Positions 39,796 to 48,207 of a stretch of 64,000 nt of DNA are shown piece after piece. The stretch is taken from positions 1-64,000 of the forward strand of contig NZ_BQHI01000022.1 of assembly GCF_021603585.1 (NCBI RefSeq). The letters run 5' to 3'. How positions within the stretch are numbered: the stretch's first letter is position 1; each line of letters opens with the position of its first letter. This DNA comes from Pseudomonas sputi (GTDB lineage Bacteria; Pseudomonadota; Gammaproteobacteria; Pseudomonadales; Pseudomonadaceae). The notes under the pieces were generated by a model, which made no database searches, was not told the origin of the DNA, and saw only the letters and a program-made list of their open reading frames with translations. The position numbers and the translations under genes were made by a program.

Positions 39796-42360
39796 ATGCG
39801 TATAGACCGTTTAACCAGCAAATTGCAGTTGGCGTTGTCCGATGCCCAATCCCTGGCTGTCGGCCACGATCATCCGGCCATCGAGCCGGCGCATTTGATG
39901 CAGGCGATGCTTGAACAACAGGGTGGTTCGATCAAACCCCTGTTGATGCAGGTGGGCTTCGACGTCAACAGCTTGCGTAAAGAGCTGACCAAAGAGCTCG
40001 ATCAACTACCGAAAATCCAGAACCCGACCGGCGACGTCAACATGTCCCAGGATCTGGCGCGTCTGCTCAACCAGGCCGACCGCCTGGCCCAGCAGAAGGG
40101 CGATCAGTTCATTTCCAGCGAGTTGGTGCTGCTTGCCGCGATGGACGAGAACAGCAAACTCGGCAAGTTGCTGCTCGGCCAGGGCGTGAGCAAAAAGGCC
40201 CTGGAAAACGCAATCAACAACCTGCGTGGTGGCGAGGCGGTCAATGACGCCAACCACGAGGAATCACGTCAGGCGCTGGATAAATACACCATCGACCTGA
40301 CCAAGCGCGCCGAAGACGGCAAGCTTGACCCGGTGATCGGCCGTGACGATGAAATTCGTCGCACCATTCAGGTTCTGCAACGCCGCACCAAGAACAATCC
40401 GGTGCTGATCGGCGAGCCTGGCGTGGGTAAAACCGCGATTGCCGAGGGGCTGGCCCAGCGCATCATCAACGGCGAAGTGCCGGATGGGCTGCGCGGCAAG
40501 CGTCTGCTGTCCCTCGATATGGGCGCGCTGATTGCCGGTGCCAAGTATCGCGGTGAGTTCGAAGAGCGCCTGAAAGCGCTGCTCAACGAACTGTCGAAGC
40601 AAGAAGGGCAGATCATTCTGTTCATCGACGAGCTGCACACCATGGTCGGCGCCGGCAAGGGCGAAGGCTCGATGGACGCCGGCAACATGCTCAAGCCGGC
40701 ACTGGCTCGTGGCGAATTGCATTGCGTCGGCGCGACCACGCTCAATGAGTACCGCCAATATATAGAGAAGGACGCAGCCCTCGAACGGCGCTTCCAGAAA
40801 GTGTTGGTGGACGAGCCGAGCGAAGAAGACACCATCGCGATCCTGCGTGGCCTCAAGGAGCGTTACGAGGTTCACCACAAGGTGGCGATTACTGACGGCG
40901 CGATCATTGCGGCGGCCAAACTCAGCCATCGCTACATCACTGACCGGCAGCTGCCGGACAAGGCGATCGACCTGATCGATGAGGCGGCCAGCCGCATCCG
41001 TATGGAGATCGACTCCAAGCCGGAAGTGCTGGATCGTCTGGAGCGGCGCCTGATTCAACTGAAGGTGGAATCCCAGGCTCTGAAGAAAGAAAGCGACGAG
41101 GCGGCGAAGAAACGTCTGGAGAAACTCCAGGAAGAAATCGATCGCCACGAGCGTGAGTACTCGGATCTGGAAGAAATCTGGAACTCGGAAAAAGCCGAGG
41201 TGCAGGGTTCTGCGCAGATTCAGCAAAAGATCGAACAGTCCCGTCAGGAGCTGGAGGCCGCGCGACGTAAAGGCGACCTGAACCGCATGGCCGAGTTGCA
41301 GTACGGGGTGATCCCGGATCTGGAGCGCAGCCTGCAAATGGTCGACCAGCACGGCAAAAGCGAGAACCAATTGCTGCGCAGCAAGGTGACCGAAGAGGAA
41401 ATCGCCGAAGTCGTCTCGAAGTGGACCGGTATCCCCGTGTCGAAAATGCTCGAAGGCGAGCGCGACAAGCTGATGAAGATGGAAAGCCTGTTGCACCAAC
41501 GCGTGATCGGCCAGGACGAAGCGGTGGTCGCAGTGGCCAACGCGGTGCGGCGTTCCCGCGCCGGGTTGTCCGACCCGAATCGCCCGAGCGGCTCATTCAT
41601 GTTTCTCGGCCCGACCGGTGTCGGTAAAACCGAGCTGTGCAAGGCGCTGGCCGAATTCCTCTTCGATACGGAAGAGGCGATGGTGCGGATCGACATGTCC
41701 GAGTTCATGGAGAAACATTCCGTGGCGCGGCTGATCGGTGCGCCACCGGGCTACGTCGGCTACGAAGAGGGCGGTTACCTGACCGAAGCGGTACGTCGCA
41801 AGCCTTACTCGGTGATCCTGCTGGACGAAGTCGAGAAGGCGCACCCGGACGTGTTCAACATCCTGCTGCAAGTGCTGGAGGATGGCCGTCTGACCGACAG
41901 TCATGGCCGCACGGTAGACTTCCGCAATACCGTGATCGTCATGACTTCCAACCTTGGTTCGATGCAGATCCAGGAACTGGTCGGTGACCGTGAGGCGCAA
42001 CGTGCGGCGGTGATGGATGCGATTTCCACCCACTTCCGTCCGGAGTTCATCAACCGGGTCGACGAAGTGGTGATCTTCGAACCATTGGCGCGGGACCAGA
42101 TCGCGGGCATTACCGAGATCCAGCTGGGCCGTCTGCGCAGTCGTCTGGCCGAGCGCGAGCTGAAGCTGGAACTGAGCCCGGAAGCGATGGACAAGCTGAT
42201 TGCCGTCGGTTACGACCCGGTCTATGGCGCACGGCCGCTGAAGCGGGCGATCCAGCGCTGGATCGAGAACCCGTTGGCGCAGTTGATCCTGTCGGGGCGC
42301 TTCATGCCAGGCGAGACCGCGACCGGCGTCGTGGAGAACGACGAGATCACGTTCAACTGA
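39796..42360 (+). CDS. clpB: ATP-dependent disaggregase ClpB
   Basis: 854 residues: N-terminal domain (two Clp_N repeats, about 1-145), first AAA+ module with Walker A GEPGVGKT (near 206), a coiled-coil middle domain (about 410-530; [17 protein letters not shown]), and second AAA+ module with GPTGVGKTE (near 606). It rescues aggregated proteins with DnaK. The start has AAGGAAGGTGA upstream and a sigma-32 promoter before it. A terminator follows. Confidence 0.98.
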   Translation: MRIDRLTSKLQLALSDAQSLAVGHDHPAIEPAHLMQAMLEQQGGSIKPLLMQVGFDVNSLRKELTKELDQLPKIQNPTGDVNMSQDLARLLNQADRLAQQKGDQFISSELVLLAAMDENSKLGKLLLGQGVSKKALENAINNLRGGEAVNDANHEESRQALDKYTIDLTKRAEDGKLDPVIGRDDEIRRTIQVLQRRTKNNPVLIGEPGVGKTAIAEGLAQRIINGEVPDGLRGKRLLSLDMGALIAGAKYRGEFEERLKALLNELSKQEGQIILFIDELHTMVGAGKGEGSMDAGNMLKPALARGELHCVGATTLNEYRQYIEKDAALERRFQKVLVDEPSEEDTIAILRGLKERYEVHHKVAITDGAIIAAAKLSHRYITDRQLPDKAIDLIDEAASRIRMEIDSKPEVLDRLERRLIQLKVESQALKKESDEAAKKRLEKLQEEIDRHEREYSDLEEIWNSEKAEVQGSAQIQQKIEQSRQELEAARRKGDLNRMAELQYGVIPDLERSLQMVDQHGKSENQLLRSKVTEEEIAEVVSKWTGIPVSKMLEGERDKLMKMESLLHQRVIGQDEAVVAVANAVRRSRAGLSDPNRPSGSFMFLGPTGVGKTELCKALAEFLFDTEEAMVRIDMSEFMEKHSVARLIGAPPGYVGYEEGGYLTEAVRRKPYSVILLDEVEKAHPDVFNILLQVLEDGRLTDSHGRTVDFRNTVIVMTSNLGSMQIQELVGDREAQRAAVMDAISTHFRPEFINRVDEVVIFEPLARDQIAGITEIQLGRLRSRLAERELKLELSPEAMDKLIAVGYDPVYGARPLKRAIQRWIENPLAQLILSGRFMPGETATGVVENDEITFN

Positions 42361-42383
42361 CGTCCGACGGTGGTGTCGTCATC

Positions 42384-42412
42384 AAGGCCTCGCACTGCGA
42401 GGCCTTTTTTTT
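42384..42412 (+). terminator. Terminator after clpB
   Basis: AAGGCCTCGC / GCGAGGCCTT stem with an ACT loop and eight Ts, 23 bp after the clpB stop. Confidence 0.92.
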
Positions 42413-42544
42413 CGCCAGGCTGTTGAACTCAAAGGAAAAGGCTTGTAAAGTGCGCCCCGCAGTCAGTCACCAACACGGTTTCAGCTCACTGGGCGGAAAT
42501 CTGAAATAAGTTGCAAATCATTAACTTGAAAGCAATTTAGGGGG

Positions 42545-42580
42545 TTGACAGAGGTGTTCTAGGTTGTAGAATAGCGCGCC
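42545..42580 (+). promoter_or_regulatory. Strong promoter of the tRNA cluster
   Basis: Perfect -35 TTGACA (42545-42550), 16 bp, then TAGAAT (42567-42572) followed by the GC-rich discriminator AGCGCGCC, a pattern of stable-RNA promoters under stringent control. The first tRNA starts 87 bp after the -10. Confidence 0.8.
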
Positions 42581-42658
42581 TCAGACACACGAACGCAGCG
42601 ATGCGAAAACGATGTCGAGAAGCTGCAAGTTTCACCGTAGTAAATTGAAATATGTAGT

Positions 42659-42734
42659 TCCGTGATAGCTCAGTCGGTAGAGCAAATGACTGTTAATCAT
42701 TGGGTCCCAGGTTCGAGTCCTGGTCACGGAGCCA
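42659..42734 (+). tRNA. tRNA-Asn (anticodon GTT)
   Basis: 76 nt, acceptor TCCGTGA pairs with TCACGGA, encoded CCA at 42732-42734, anticodon GTT at 42692-42694, T-arm GGTTCGAGTCC. First gene of the cluster. Confidence 0.97.
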
Positions 42735-42743
42735 ATTTCAAAC

Positions 42744-42820
42744 CGGGGTATAGCGCAGTCCGGTAGCGCGCCTGCTTTGGGAGCAGGATGTCAGGAGTTC
42801 GAATCCCCTTACCCCGACCA
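42744..42820 (+). tRNA. tRNA-Pro (anticodon TGG), copy 1
   Basis: 77 nt, acceptor CGGGGTA / TACCCCG, encoded CCA, anticodon TGG at 42778-42780, T-arm AGTTCGAATCC. Ten bases after tRNA-Asn. Confidence 0.97.
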
Positions 42821-42825
42821 TTTTT

Positions 42826-42901
42826 GGGTCGTTAGCTCAGTTGGTAGAGCAGTTGGCTTTTAACCAATTGGTCGTAGGTTCGAATCCCACACGACCCACC
42901 A
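42826..42901 (+). tRNA. tRNA-Lys (anticodon TTT)
   Basis: 76 nt, acceptor GGGTCGT / ACGACCC, encoded CCA, anticodon loop CTTTTAA (TTT), T-arm GGTTCGAATCC. Five bases after tRNA-Pro copy 1. Confidence 0.97.
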
Positions 42902-42965
42902 TTTTTGAAACCAGGTAACACTGGGATCGAATCTTAAGATCAGAGGCCAAAAGCGCTGATCGAAG

Positions 42966-42996
42966 AAGGCGATCTTTGAAAGGTCGCCTTTTTTTT
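42966..42996 (+). terminator. Terminator after the Asn-Pro-Lys cluster
   Basis: AAGGCGATC / GGTCGCCTT stem (one T-G pair) with loop TTTGAAA and six Ts. The second tRNA-Pro begins at 42999, three bases after this T-run. Confidence 0.85.
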
Positions 42997-42998
42997 AC

Positions 42999-43075
42999 CG
43001 GGGTATAGCGCAGTCCGGTAGCGCGCCTGCTTTGGGAGCAGGATGTCAGGAGTTCGAATCCCCTTACCCCGACCA
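42999..43075 (+). tRNA. tRNA-Pro (anticodon TGG), copy 2, behind a terminator
   Basis: 77 nt, identical in sequence to copy 1 (42744-42820), including CCA. It lies just past a full terminator, so it needs read-through or its own promoter to be expressed; none is obvious in the 97 bp before it. Confidence 0.95.
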
Positions 43076-43082
43076 TATTAAA

Positions 43083-43118
43083 AATCCTCGTATCGAAAGA
43101 TACGGGGATTTTTTTTGG
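43083..43118 (+). terminator. Terminator after the second tRNA-Pro
   Basis: 12-bp stem AATCCTCGTATC / GATACGGGGATT (one T-G pair) with a GAAA loop and a run of Ts. It starts 8 bp after the CCA. Confidence 0.9.
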
Positions 43119-43136
43119 TTCTTCGCGGAACCCTGG

Positions 43137-43433
43137 GAAAGCGAGCAGGCTAACCTGCTGGCGCTCAACGCCGCCATCGAAGCAGCGCGGGCCGGTGAAG
43201 CGTTGCAGACGATCACGGCGTCGGTCCATGAAATCCACGAGCGCAATCTGGTGATCGCCAGCGCCGCTGAAGAGCAGGCGCAAGTGGCGCGGGAAGTGGA
43301 TCGCAATCTGGTGAACATTCGCGATCTGTCGGTGCGTTCGGCGGCGAGTGCCGATCAAACCAGCGCGTCGAGCCACGAGCTGTCGCAACTGGCCAATGCC
43401 CTGCAGGGCATGGTGCGGCGCTTCCAGTTGTAA
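43137..43433 (+). pseudogene. Remnant of a methyl-accepting chemotaxis protein with internal deletion
   Basis: In one open frame, EQANLLALNAAIEAARAGE (the conserved hairpin start of an MCP signalling domain) is joined directly to EALQTITASVHEI and then to the C-terminal helix (AEEQAQVAREVDRNLVNIRD, SASSHELSQLANALQGMV). A whole receptor has roughly 60-70 residues between these two segments. The join falls on the shared A-G-E, consistent with deletion between short repeats. No start codon, ligand-binding domain or membrane segment exists upstream, where the tRNA terminator lies. The remnant cannot be a receptor; the reading frame is intact by chance or by recent decay. Confidence 0.85.
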
Positions 43434-43448
43434 TCATGCAGGCATGAA

Positions 43449-43488
43449 AAAGCCGCGCTTCTCGTCAGAGAAAGCGCGGCTTTGTTTT
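43449..43488. terminator. Bidirectional terminator between the MCP remnant and the EF-hand gene
   Basis: AAAGCCGCGCTT / AAGCGCGGCTTT-type stem around CTCGTCAGAG with A- and T-runs on the sides. It lies about 18 bp after the EF-hand gene stop on the minus strand. Confidence 0.85.
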
Positions 43489-43506
43489 GTCAGGCAGGCT
43501 GAAAAA

Positions 43507-43902
43507 TCAGGCACCGTCCTGGTCTTTCAGGTGCTCGAACAGACCTTTCGGCATTTTCTTGCCGTTGGCTTCGAAGTTGGCTTTGACGTTGTTGTACGCC
43601 TCTTGCTCGTCGATGAAACCGTCGTGGTTGGTGTCGATCTTGTCGAAGTCGGACTTCGGCGCAACTTTCAGAAATTCGGCGCGCGAGACCTTGCCGTCGC
43701 CATCGGTGTCGGTCTTGGCCATCGACGCATCGCCGCATTTGCCTTCACCGCATTTGCCTTCCGGGGTTTTCACCGAGGTCTCGGCCGAAGCAACCATGTA
43801 GCCCTGGGCCAACGGTTGCGCGGCAAACACCGAGCCGGACAGCATCAGACCGCCGGCCAGTACGGCACCGACCAGGCCAAGGGAGTTCGAAGTACGGGAC
43901 AT
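43507..43902 (-). CDS. Secreted EF-hand protein with Cys-Gly repeat
   Basis: 131 residues. Signal peptide MSRTSNSLGLVGAVLAGGLM with cleavage near VFAA. A short repeat EGKCGEGKCGD (about residues 49-59) is followed by two EF-hand loops, DTDGDGKVSRAEF and DTNHDGFIDEQEA. The first resembles the cysteine/glycine segment of HvfA/BufA-type small proteins, but the EF hands are not part of those. The start at 43902 has AGGAGA upstream; an upstream in-frame ATG adds seven polar residues. Probably periplasmic, calcium-binding, with a possible copper or zinc site. Unlinked to any Buf/Hvf partner here. Confidence 0.8.
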   Translation of the reverse strand: MSRTSNSLGLVGAVLAGGLMLSGSVFAAQPLAQGYMVASAETSVKTPEGKCGEGKCGDASMAKTDTDGDGKVSRAEFLKVAPKSDFDKIDTNHDGFIDEQEAYNNVKANFEANGKKMPKGLFEHLKDQDGA

Positions 43903-44074
43903 TGCATTCTCCTTCGGTTGCACAGTGCAACCACACGTTAAGGGCGATCAAGCCGGAGCAGGTGTGCTCGGGTGTAGCCATTAAGCGGTGGCGGTGTATC
44001 GCGTCTGTGTCGAGGAGCGGGGCGTTTGTAAGCGAAGGTGGGTAAAGCGAGGGCAGATACAGTAGAAGACAAAA

Positions 44075-44108
44075 CACCGTGGGAACGAGCCAGCTCGCCC
44101 CACGATAT
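44075..44108. terminator. REP-like terminator after ndh
   Basis: CGTGGG..CGAGC / GCTCG..CCCACG around CAG, a REP-type palindrome with an internal mismatch. It lies about 12 bp past the ndh stop on the minus strand; T-runs occur on both sides. Confidence 0.6.
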
Positions 44109-44115
44109 TTTTACG

Positions 44116-45414
44116 TCAGTGCAGCTTCAGGCGTGGCTCGGTGCCGCGTCCGATCTTGCTGCCGAGCATCAGCATTGCCGTACGGAACGGCCCATACAGC
44201 GCCATCTGGTGCATGCGGTACAGCGACACGTAAAACATCCGCGCCAGCCAGCCCTCGAGCATCACGCTGCCGGTCAGATTGCCCATCAGGTTACCCACCG
44301 CCGAGAAACGCGACAGCGAAATCAGCGAGCCGTAGTCGGTGTACTTGTACTCCGGCAGGGTCTTGCCTTCGATGCGCAGCTTCAGTGATTTGGCCAGCAA
44401 CGACGCCTGCTGGTGAGCAGCCTGGGCCCGTGGTGGAACGTTGCGATCGGAGCCCGGTTGCGGGCACGCGGCGCAGTCACCGAAGGCGAAGATGTTTTCG
44501 TCGCGGGTGGTTTGCAGTGTCGGCAGCACTTGCAGCTGATTGATGCGGTTGGTTTCCAGGCCATCGATGTCCTTGAGGAACGCTGGCGCGCGGATCCCGG
44601 CGGCCCAGACTTTCAGGCTCGCCTTGATTTCGTTGCCGTCTGCGGTAATCAGGCTGTCGGCGGTGACCTGGCTGACCGAGGCGTTGGTCATCACGTTGAC
44701 CCCGAGTTTCTCCAGGGTCTTGTGCACCGGCCCGCTGATGCGCTCCGGCAGGGCGGGCAGCACCCGTGGCCCGGCTTCGATCAGGGTGATGTGCATGTTT
44801 TCCGGTTTGATCCGGTCCAAACCGTAGGCGGCCAGCTCATGGGCGGCGTTGTGCAGTTCGGCTGCCAGTTCGACGCCCGTGGCGCCCGCGCCGACGATGG
44901 CCACGCTGATCTGCTGGATCGCATCGGTCTGCCCGGCGTGGGCGCGCAGATAGTGATTGAGCAGTTGCTGATGGAAGCGTTCGGCCTGCTTGCGGGTGTC
45001 GAGGAACAGGCAGTGCTGCGCGGCGCCCTGGGTGCCGAAATCGTTGGTGGTGCTGCCGACCGCGATCACCAGCGAGTCGTACGGCACTTCCCGCGCCGGG
45101 ACCAGCTCCACGCCGTTTTCGTCGTAGGTGGCGGCCAGCTGGATCTTCTTCTGCTCACGATCGAGCCCGCTCATGCGCCCCAGCTGGAACTCGAAGTGGT
45201 TCCATTTGGCCTGGGCGACATAGTTGAGTTCGTCTTCGGAAGAATTCAGCGATCCGGCGGCCACTTCGTGCAACAGCGGTTTCCAGATGTGCGTGAGGTT
45301 CGCGTCGACCAGCATGATGCTGGCGGTACCGCGCTTGCCCAGGGTCTTACCCAGACGGGTAGCCAACTCCAGACCGCCGGCGCCGCCGCCGACAATGACA
45401 ATACGATGGGACAT
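44116..45414 (-). CDS. ndh: Type II NADH dehydrogenase (NDH-2)
   Basis: 432 residues with two Rossmann motifs: FAD site GGGAGGLELATRLG (near residue 8) and NADH site GAGATGVELAAELHN (near 160). The C-terminal third has an amphipathic/membrane-associated segment (GNLTGSVMLEGWLARMFYV). It oxidises NADH to reduce ubiquinone without pumping protons. The start at 45414 (MSHRIVIVGGGAGG) is the family start; the extra five upstream residues fit less well. It is divergent from nothing near; the small DUF3094 gene lies 63 bp upstream on the same strand. Confidence 0.95.
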   Translation of the reverse strand: MSHRIVIVGGGAGGLELATRLGKTLGKRGTASIMLVDANLTHIWKPLLHEVAAGSLNSSEDELNYVAQAKWNHFEFQLGRMSGLDREQKKIQLAATYDENGVELVPAREVPYDSLVIAVGSTTNDFGTQGAAQHCLFLDTRKQAERFHQQLLNHYLRAHAGQTDAIQQISVAIVGAGATGVELAAELHNAAHELAAYGLDRIKPENMHITLIEAGPRVLPALPERISGPVHKTLEKLGVNVMTNASVSQVTADSLITADGNEIKASLKVWAAGIRAPAFLKDIDGLETNRINQLQVLPTLQTTRDENIFAFGDCAACPQPGSDRNVPPRAQAAHQQASLLAKSLKLRIEGKTLPEYKYTDYGSLISLSRFSAVGNLMGNLTGSVMLEGWLARMFYVSLYRMHQMALYGPFRTAMLMLGSKIGRGTEPRLKLH

Positions 45415-45477
45415 AGGGATAGCTCGCAAGGTTTTTAAAGGAAATCGGTACAGCTAACCGAGCGAGCGCGATGCAGC

Positions 45478-45651
45478 TCATAGCGTCAGGTAACTGATTA
45501 AACGGCTCAACAGGCCCAGACCAATGGTCACTGCCAGCACCAGCACCAGGAGCATCCACGGCCGGAATGGCCGGCGCTCGACACGGTGCTGGGACAACTG
45601 CAGGTACTCTTCGACATGCTTCTGGTCTTCGGGGTTCAGGCGGCTGGTCAT
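45478..45651 (-). CDS. DUF3094-like small membrane protein
   Basis: 57 residues, too short for routine gene calling. Read on the minus strand: MTSRLNPEDQKHVEEYLQ, then a basic linker and one membrane segment near residues 33-52 (MLLVLVLAVTIGLGLLSRL). The layout fits the DUF3094 family of Pseudomonas. It starts 56 bp after the end of the MOSC gene and ends 63 bp before ndh, so it may be in the same transcript. Function unknown. Confidence 0.75.
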   Translation of the reverse strand: MTSRLNPEDQKHVEEYLQLSQHRVERRPFRPWMLLVLVLAVTIGLGLLSRLISYLTL

Positions 45652-45707
45652 ATGAGGCCTCGTCAGGGGTAGACGTTGCTGAATGTGAACAAGCTACAGC
45701 GGTTTTT

Positions 45708-46235
45708 TTAACCGGGATTGAACGCAGCATAGCCACTGTCCGGGATCGGTTCGACCGACACACGGTCCCCCAGGCGAATGATCCCGCTTTGTAACACTCG
45801 CGCGGTGATTCCGCCATGCCCGCGCACGGCCTGGAATGTTCCGGGTCCGAGATTGTTCTGCAGGCGCGCGCACGGTTGACACCAGCCCGTGGTTTCGAAA
45901 ATCGCCTGGCCAATGCGAAAGCGCCGCCCCTTGAGGCTGAACAGGTTGATCCCGCTTATAACGAGATTGCGCCGCAGATCTTCAGGCCTGATCGGTTGCT
46001 CGTGGGTACGTCCCATCAATGCGCTGATCACGGCCAGGTGTTCGAACTGAATCAGCGTGACCTGTCGGGCATTACGTACACCGGGGCGGGCATGATCCCC
46101 GGTCAGTCCCGCTTCAAGGCGTGCCTCTACGGCGTCGAGCTCGATCATCGGCCCACGAGACTCAGGACGCACGCCAATCCAGCGCACGCATCCCGTTTGC
46201 GGGACATCGGCGATCAATTGTTGCAGCGGCGTCAC
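45708..46235 (-). CDS. MOSC domain protein
   Basis: 175 residues of the MOSC (molybdenum cofactor sulfurase C-terminal) fold: GLTGDHARPGVRNARQVTL, RRNLVISGINLFSLKGRRFR, and the conserved Cys in CQPCARLQNNLGPG. Such proteins use a Mo- or similar pterin cofactor or act in sulfur transfer; the substrate is unknown. The start is GTG at 46235 in GTGA overlap with the DUF1780 gene upstream, so the two are translationally coupled. Confidence 0.9.
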   Translation of the reverse strand: MTPLQQLIADVPQTGCVRWIGVRPESRGPMIELDAVEARLEAGLTGDHARPGVRNARQVTLIQFEHLAVISALMGRTHEQPIRPEDLRRNLVISGINLFSLKGRRFRIGQAIFETTGWCQPCARLQNNLGPGTFQAVRGHGGITARVLQSGIIRLGDRVSVEPIPDSGYAAFNPG

Positions 46236-46858
46236 AGGCTGATCCCGACATCGAACACGATGCTGCGCCCCAGGTTGCCGCGCAGAAAATCCGGGGCATC
46301 GGGATGGGCGAACAGCACCCGTGCGAAGGTCGGCCCGACCAGCGACAGCGAGCGCCAGCCCTGACGCAGGTATTCGGTGGGCGGTGGAAAGTGGCTGTTC
46401 AGGTCGAGCACTTCGCGTTTGAGGCTGGCGAAGGCAATGATGTCCAGCTCGCCCAGGTCCATCCCGCGTTCCTTGTAGTTGTGCGCCTTCTTGCGCAAGG
46501 TCGGTGCCAGTCTCAGCAGAAATTCATTGGCCGGAATCCGCCGCGGCTTGGCTTCACGGCGCACCAGTTGGCTGAGGGAAAACGCACTGCGCCGCCGTTG
46601 CAGCTCATCGCGCCATTCGTCGTTGAGCCGACGGCCTTCGTCAAGGACGAAGAACACCTCGAAGTTGGCGTCGCGAAACAGCACGTCCGGTGGCTCTCCG
46701 GCAGGGGCGAACTCGTCGGCGCGATAAGGAATATTCAAGCCTTGCAGCAGGCGCTGGCAAACCCAACGCTCACGCTCCCATTTGCGGGCATTGGACAGGA
46801 ACGCGTTGGCTTGCTCGGCCGCGATGGTCAGCAGGCGTAAATAATCTGAGTCATCCAT
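46232..46858 (-). CDS. DUF1780 protein
   Basis: 208 residues from the ATG at 46858 (MDDSDYLRLLTIAAEQANAF). Signatures include ARKWERERWVCQRLLQGLN, PPDVLFRDANFEVFFVLDEG and LRKKAHNYKERGMDLGELDI. DUF1780 proteins have a restriction-endonuclease-like fold, suggesting nuclease activity, but I cannot identify catalytic residues with confidence. Overlaps the MOSC gene by 4 bp. The longer frame upstream (to 46966) is not family-like. Confidence 0.85.
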   Translation of the reverse strand: MDDSDYLRLLTIAAEQANAFLSNARKWERERWVCQRLLQGLNIPYRADEFAPAGEPPDVLFRDANFEVFFVLDEGRRLNDEWRDELQRRRSAFSLSQLVRREAKPRRIPANEFLLRLAPTLRKKAHNYKERGMDLGELDIIAFASLKREVLDLNSHFPPPTEYLRQGWRSLSLVGPTFARVLFAHPDAPDFLRGNLGRSIVFDVGISL

Positions 46859-46988
46859 AGGCCCAAGCTTAGCGTTCAATTGCGACAAGCAGAAAGCGTT
46901 CGCGCGGCAAAGTGCATCAGTGGGCAGTCGGGAGGGTCGGTGTAGACTGATGGCTCCGTGTATCAACGTCGAATGAAAGGGGCTGAAT

Positions 46989-47456
46989 GTGAAATTTCGC
47001 TGGCTGTTGTTGTTCGCTGTCGTTCCGTTATGGGCCCATGCGCTGGAAATCGGCGAGCGGCTGGCACCCTGGACGTTGCTGGATCAGTACGATCAGCCGT
47101 TTACCCTTGATAACCGCACCACGACGCTGCTGGTGGCGCGTGACATGGACGGCGCGAAACTGCTCAAGCAAGCCATGGCCGATCAGCCCAAGGGCTATCT
47201 GGAGGCGCGGCATGCGGTGTTTGTCGCCGATATCCAGCGTATGCCGGCGCTGATCGCGAAGATGTTCGCCGTACCGGCCATGCGTGACTACAGCTATCGA
47301 GTGTTGCTTGATCGCGAAAGCCGCGTGGCCTCGCGCTATCCCGGGACCGAAGGCACGGTGCTCTGGCTGCAGCTCAAGGACGGGCGCTTGCTGGCCCGGC
47401 ATGAATACACCCAGGCGGCTGAACTGCGTGAGGCGCTGGAGCAGGCTCGCCCATGA
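46989..47456 (+). CDS. Cysteine-free redoxin-like periplasmic protein
   Basis: 155 residues. A signal peptide (MKFRWLLLFAVVPLWAHA) is followed by IGERLAPWTLLDQYDQPFTL, the N-terminal signature of thioredoxin-like/AhpC-TSA folds, and TTLLVARDMDGAK. It contains no cysteine at all, so it is not a redox-active redoxin. The start is GTG at 46989; an ATG at 46987 is out of frame and immediately meets a stop. It overlaps the next gene by 4 bp (ATGA), which implies shared function with that membrane protein. Confidence 0.75.
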   Translation: MKFRWLLLFAVVPLWAHALEIGERLAPWTLLDQYDQPFTLDNRTTTLLVARDMDGAKLLKQAMADQPKGYLEARHAVFVADIQRMPALIAKMFAVPAMRDYSYRVLLDRESRVASRYPGTEGTVLWLQLKDGRLLARHEYTQAAELREALEQARP

Positions 47457-48142
47457 TCGGCGCCGAGCTGCTGTCGTCTGCGAGCCTGCTGCTGGGATGG
47501 TTGATTTACCTGCCGGTGCTGCTCTGGGCGATTGGCCGCGCGCCGTGGGTTGAGCTGTTCAGTGACAACCGCCGTCAGCACTTGCTGTTCGGCACGGTGT
47601 TCGCGTTGTTTCTGTTGTGGCTGGTGCGCAGGGATTTCGATACCGGCGTGTCTTACCACTTCATCGGCATGACGGCAGTGACGCTGCTGCTGGACTGGCC
47701 GCTGGCGATCGTCGGCGGACTGATGGCGCAACTGGGGCTGGTGCTGTTGGGACGTCAGGATCTGGTGGCCGTCGGGGTCAACGGCGCCTTGTTGATTCTG
47801 TTGCCGGTGTTGATCACCGAATGCGTGGCGATCCTGGTTGAGCGCGCACAACCGCGCAATCCGTTCGTGTACATCTTCTGTTCCGGTTTTTTCGCCGCGG
47901 CGCTGTCGGCGTTGTTGTGTCTGACGCTGAGCCTGACGTTGCTCTGGTACGACGGCCTCTTTGCCATGCCCGAATGGCTGGAAGATTTCATCGGTTACCT
48001 GTGGCTGCTGATTTTTCCCGAAGCCTTCATCAACGGCATGGTGGTCAGCGCTCTGGTGGTGTTCTGCCCGGAATGGCTGGAGACTTTCAACCGCACCCGC
48101 TACCTTTCGGCGCCGTGGAAGGACGACGATCCCAAGTCTTGA
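47453..48142 (+). CDS. CbiM/ECF-like multi-pass membrane protein
   Basis: 229 residues with about six membrane segments (7-26, 47-65, 70-95, 100-125, 138-163, 171-200). The arrangement and length match the energy-coupling-factor S-component/CbiM-like permease proteins, but no cobalt or nickel ligand (N-terminal histidine) is visible; residue 2 is Ile. Translationally coupled to the preceding redoxin-like protein by ATGA. Substrate unknown. Together the pair looks like a periplasmic binding-type or chaperone partner plus membrane component. Confidence 0.65.
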   Translation: MIGAELLSSASLLLGWLIYLPVLLWAIGRAPWVELFSDNRRQHLLFGTVFALFLLWLVRRDFDTGVSYHFIGMTAVTLLLDWPLAIVGGLMAQLGLVLLGRQDLVAVGVNGALLILLPVLITECVAILVERAQPRNPFVYIFCSGFFAAALSALLCLTLSLTLLWYDGLFAMPEWLEDFIGYLWLLIFPEAFINGMVVSALVVFCPEWLETFNRTRYLSAPWKDDDPKS

Positions 48143-48207
48143 TCCACATCAAATCCGCTCTGCGCGCGGCATTTCATGCTCGGCCAAATCCCTTCAGGAG
48201 CAGCGGC

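Noticed and set aside
42837-43388. 183-residue minus-strand open frame across the tRNA-Lys and tRNA-Pro genes
   Set aside because: It is a translation of tRNA antisense strands and terminator DNA (includes the common spurious VGFEPTT motif), not a gene.
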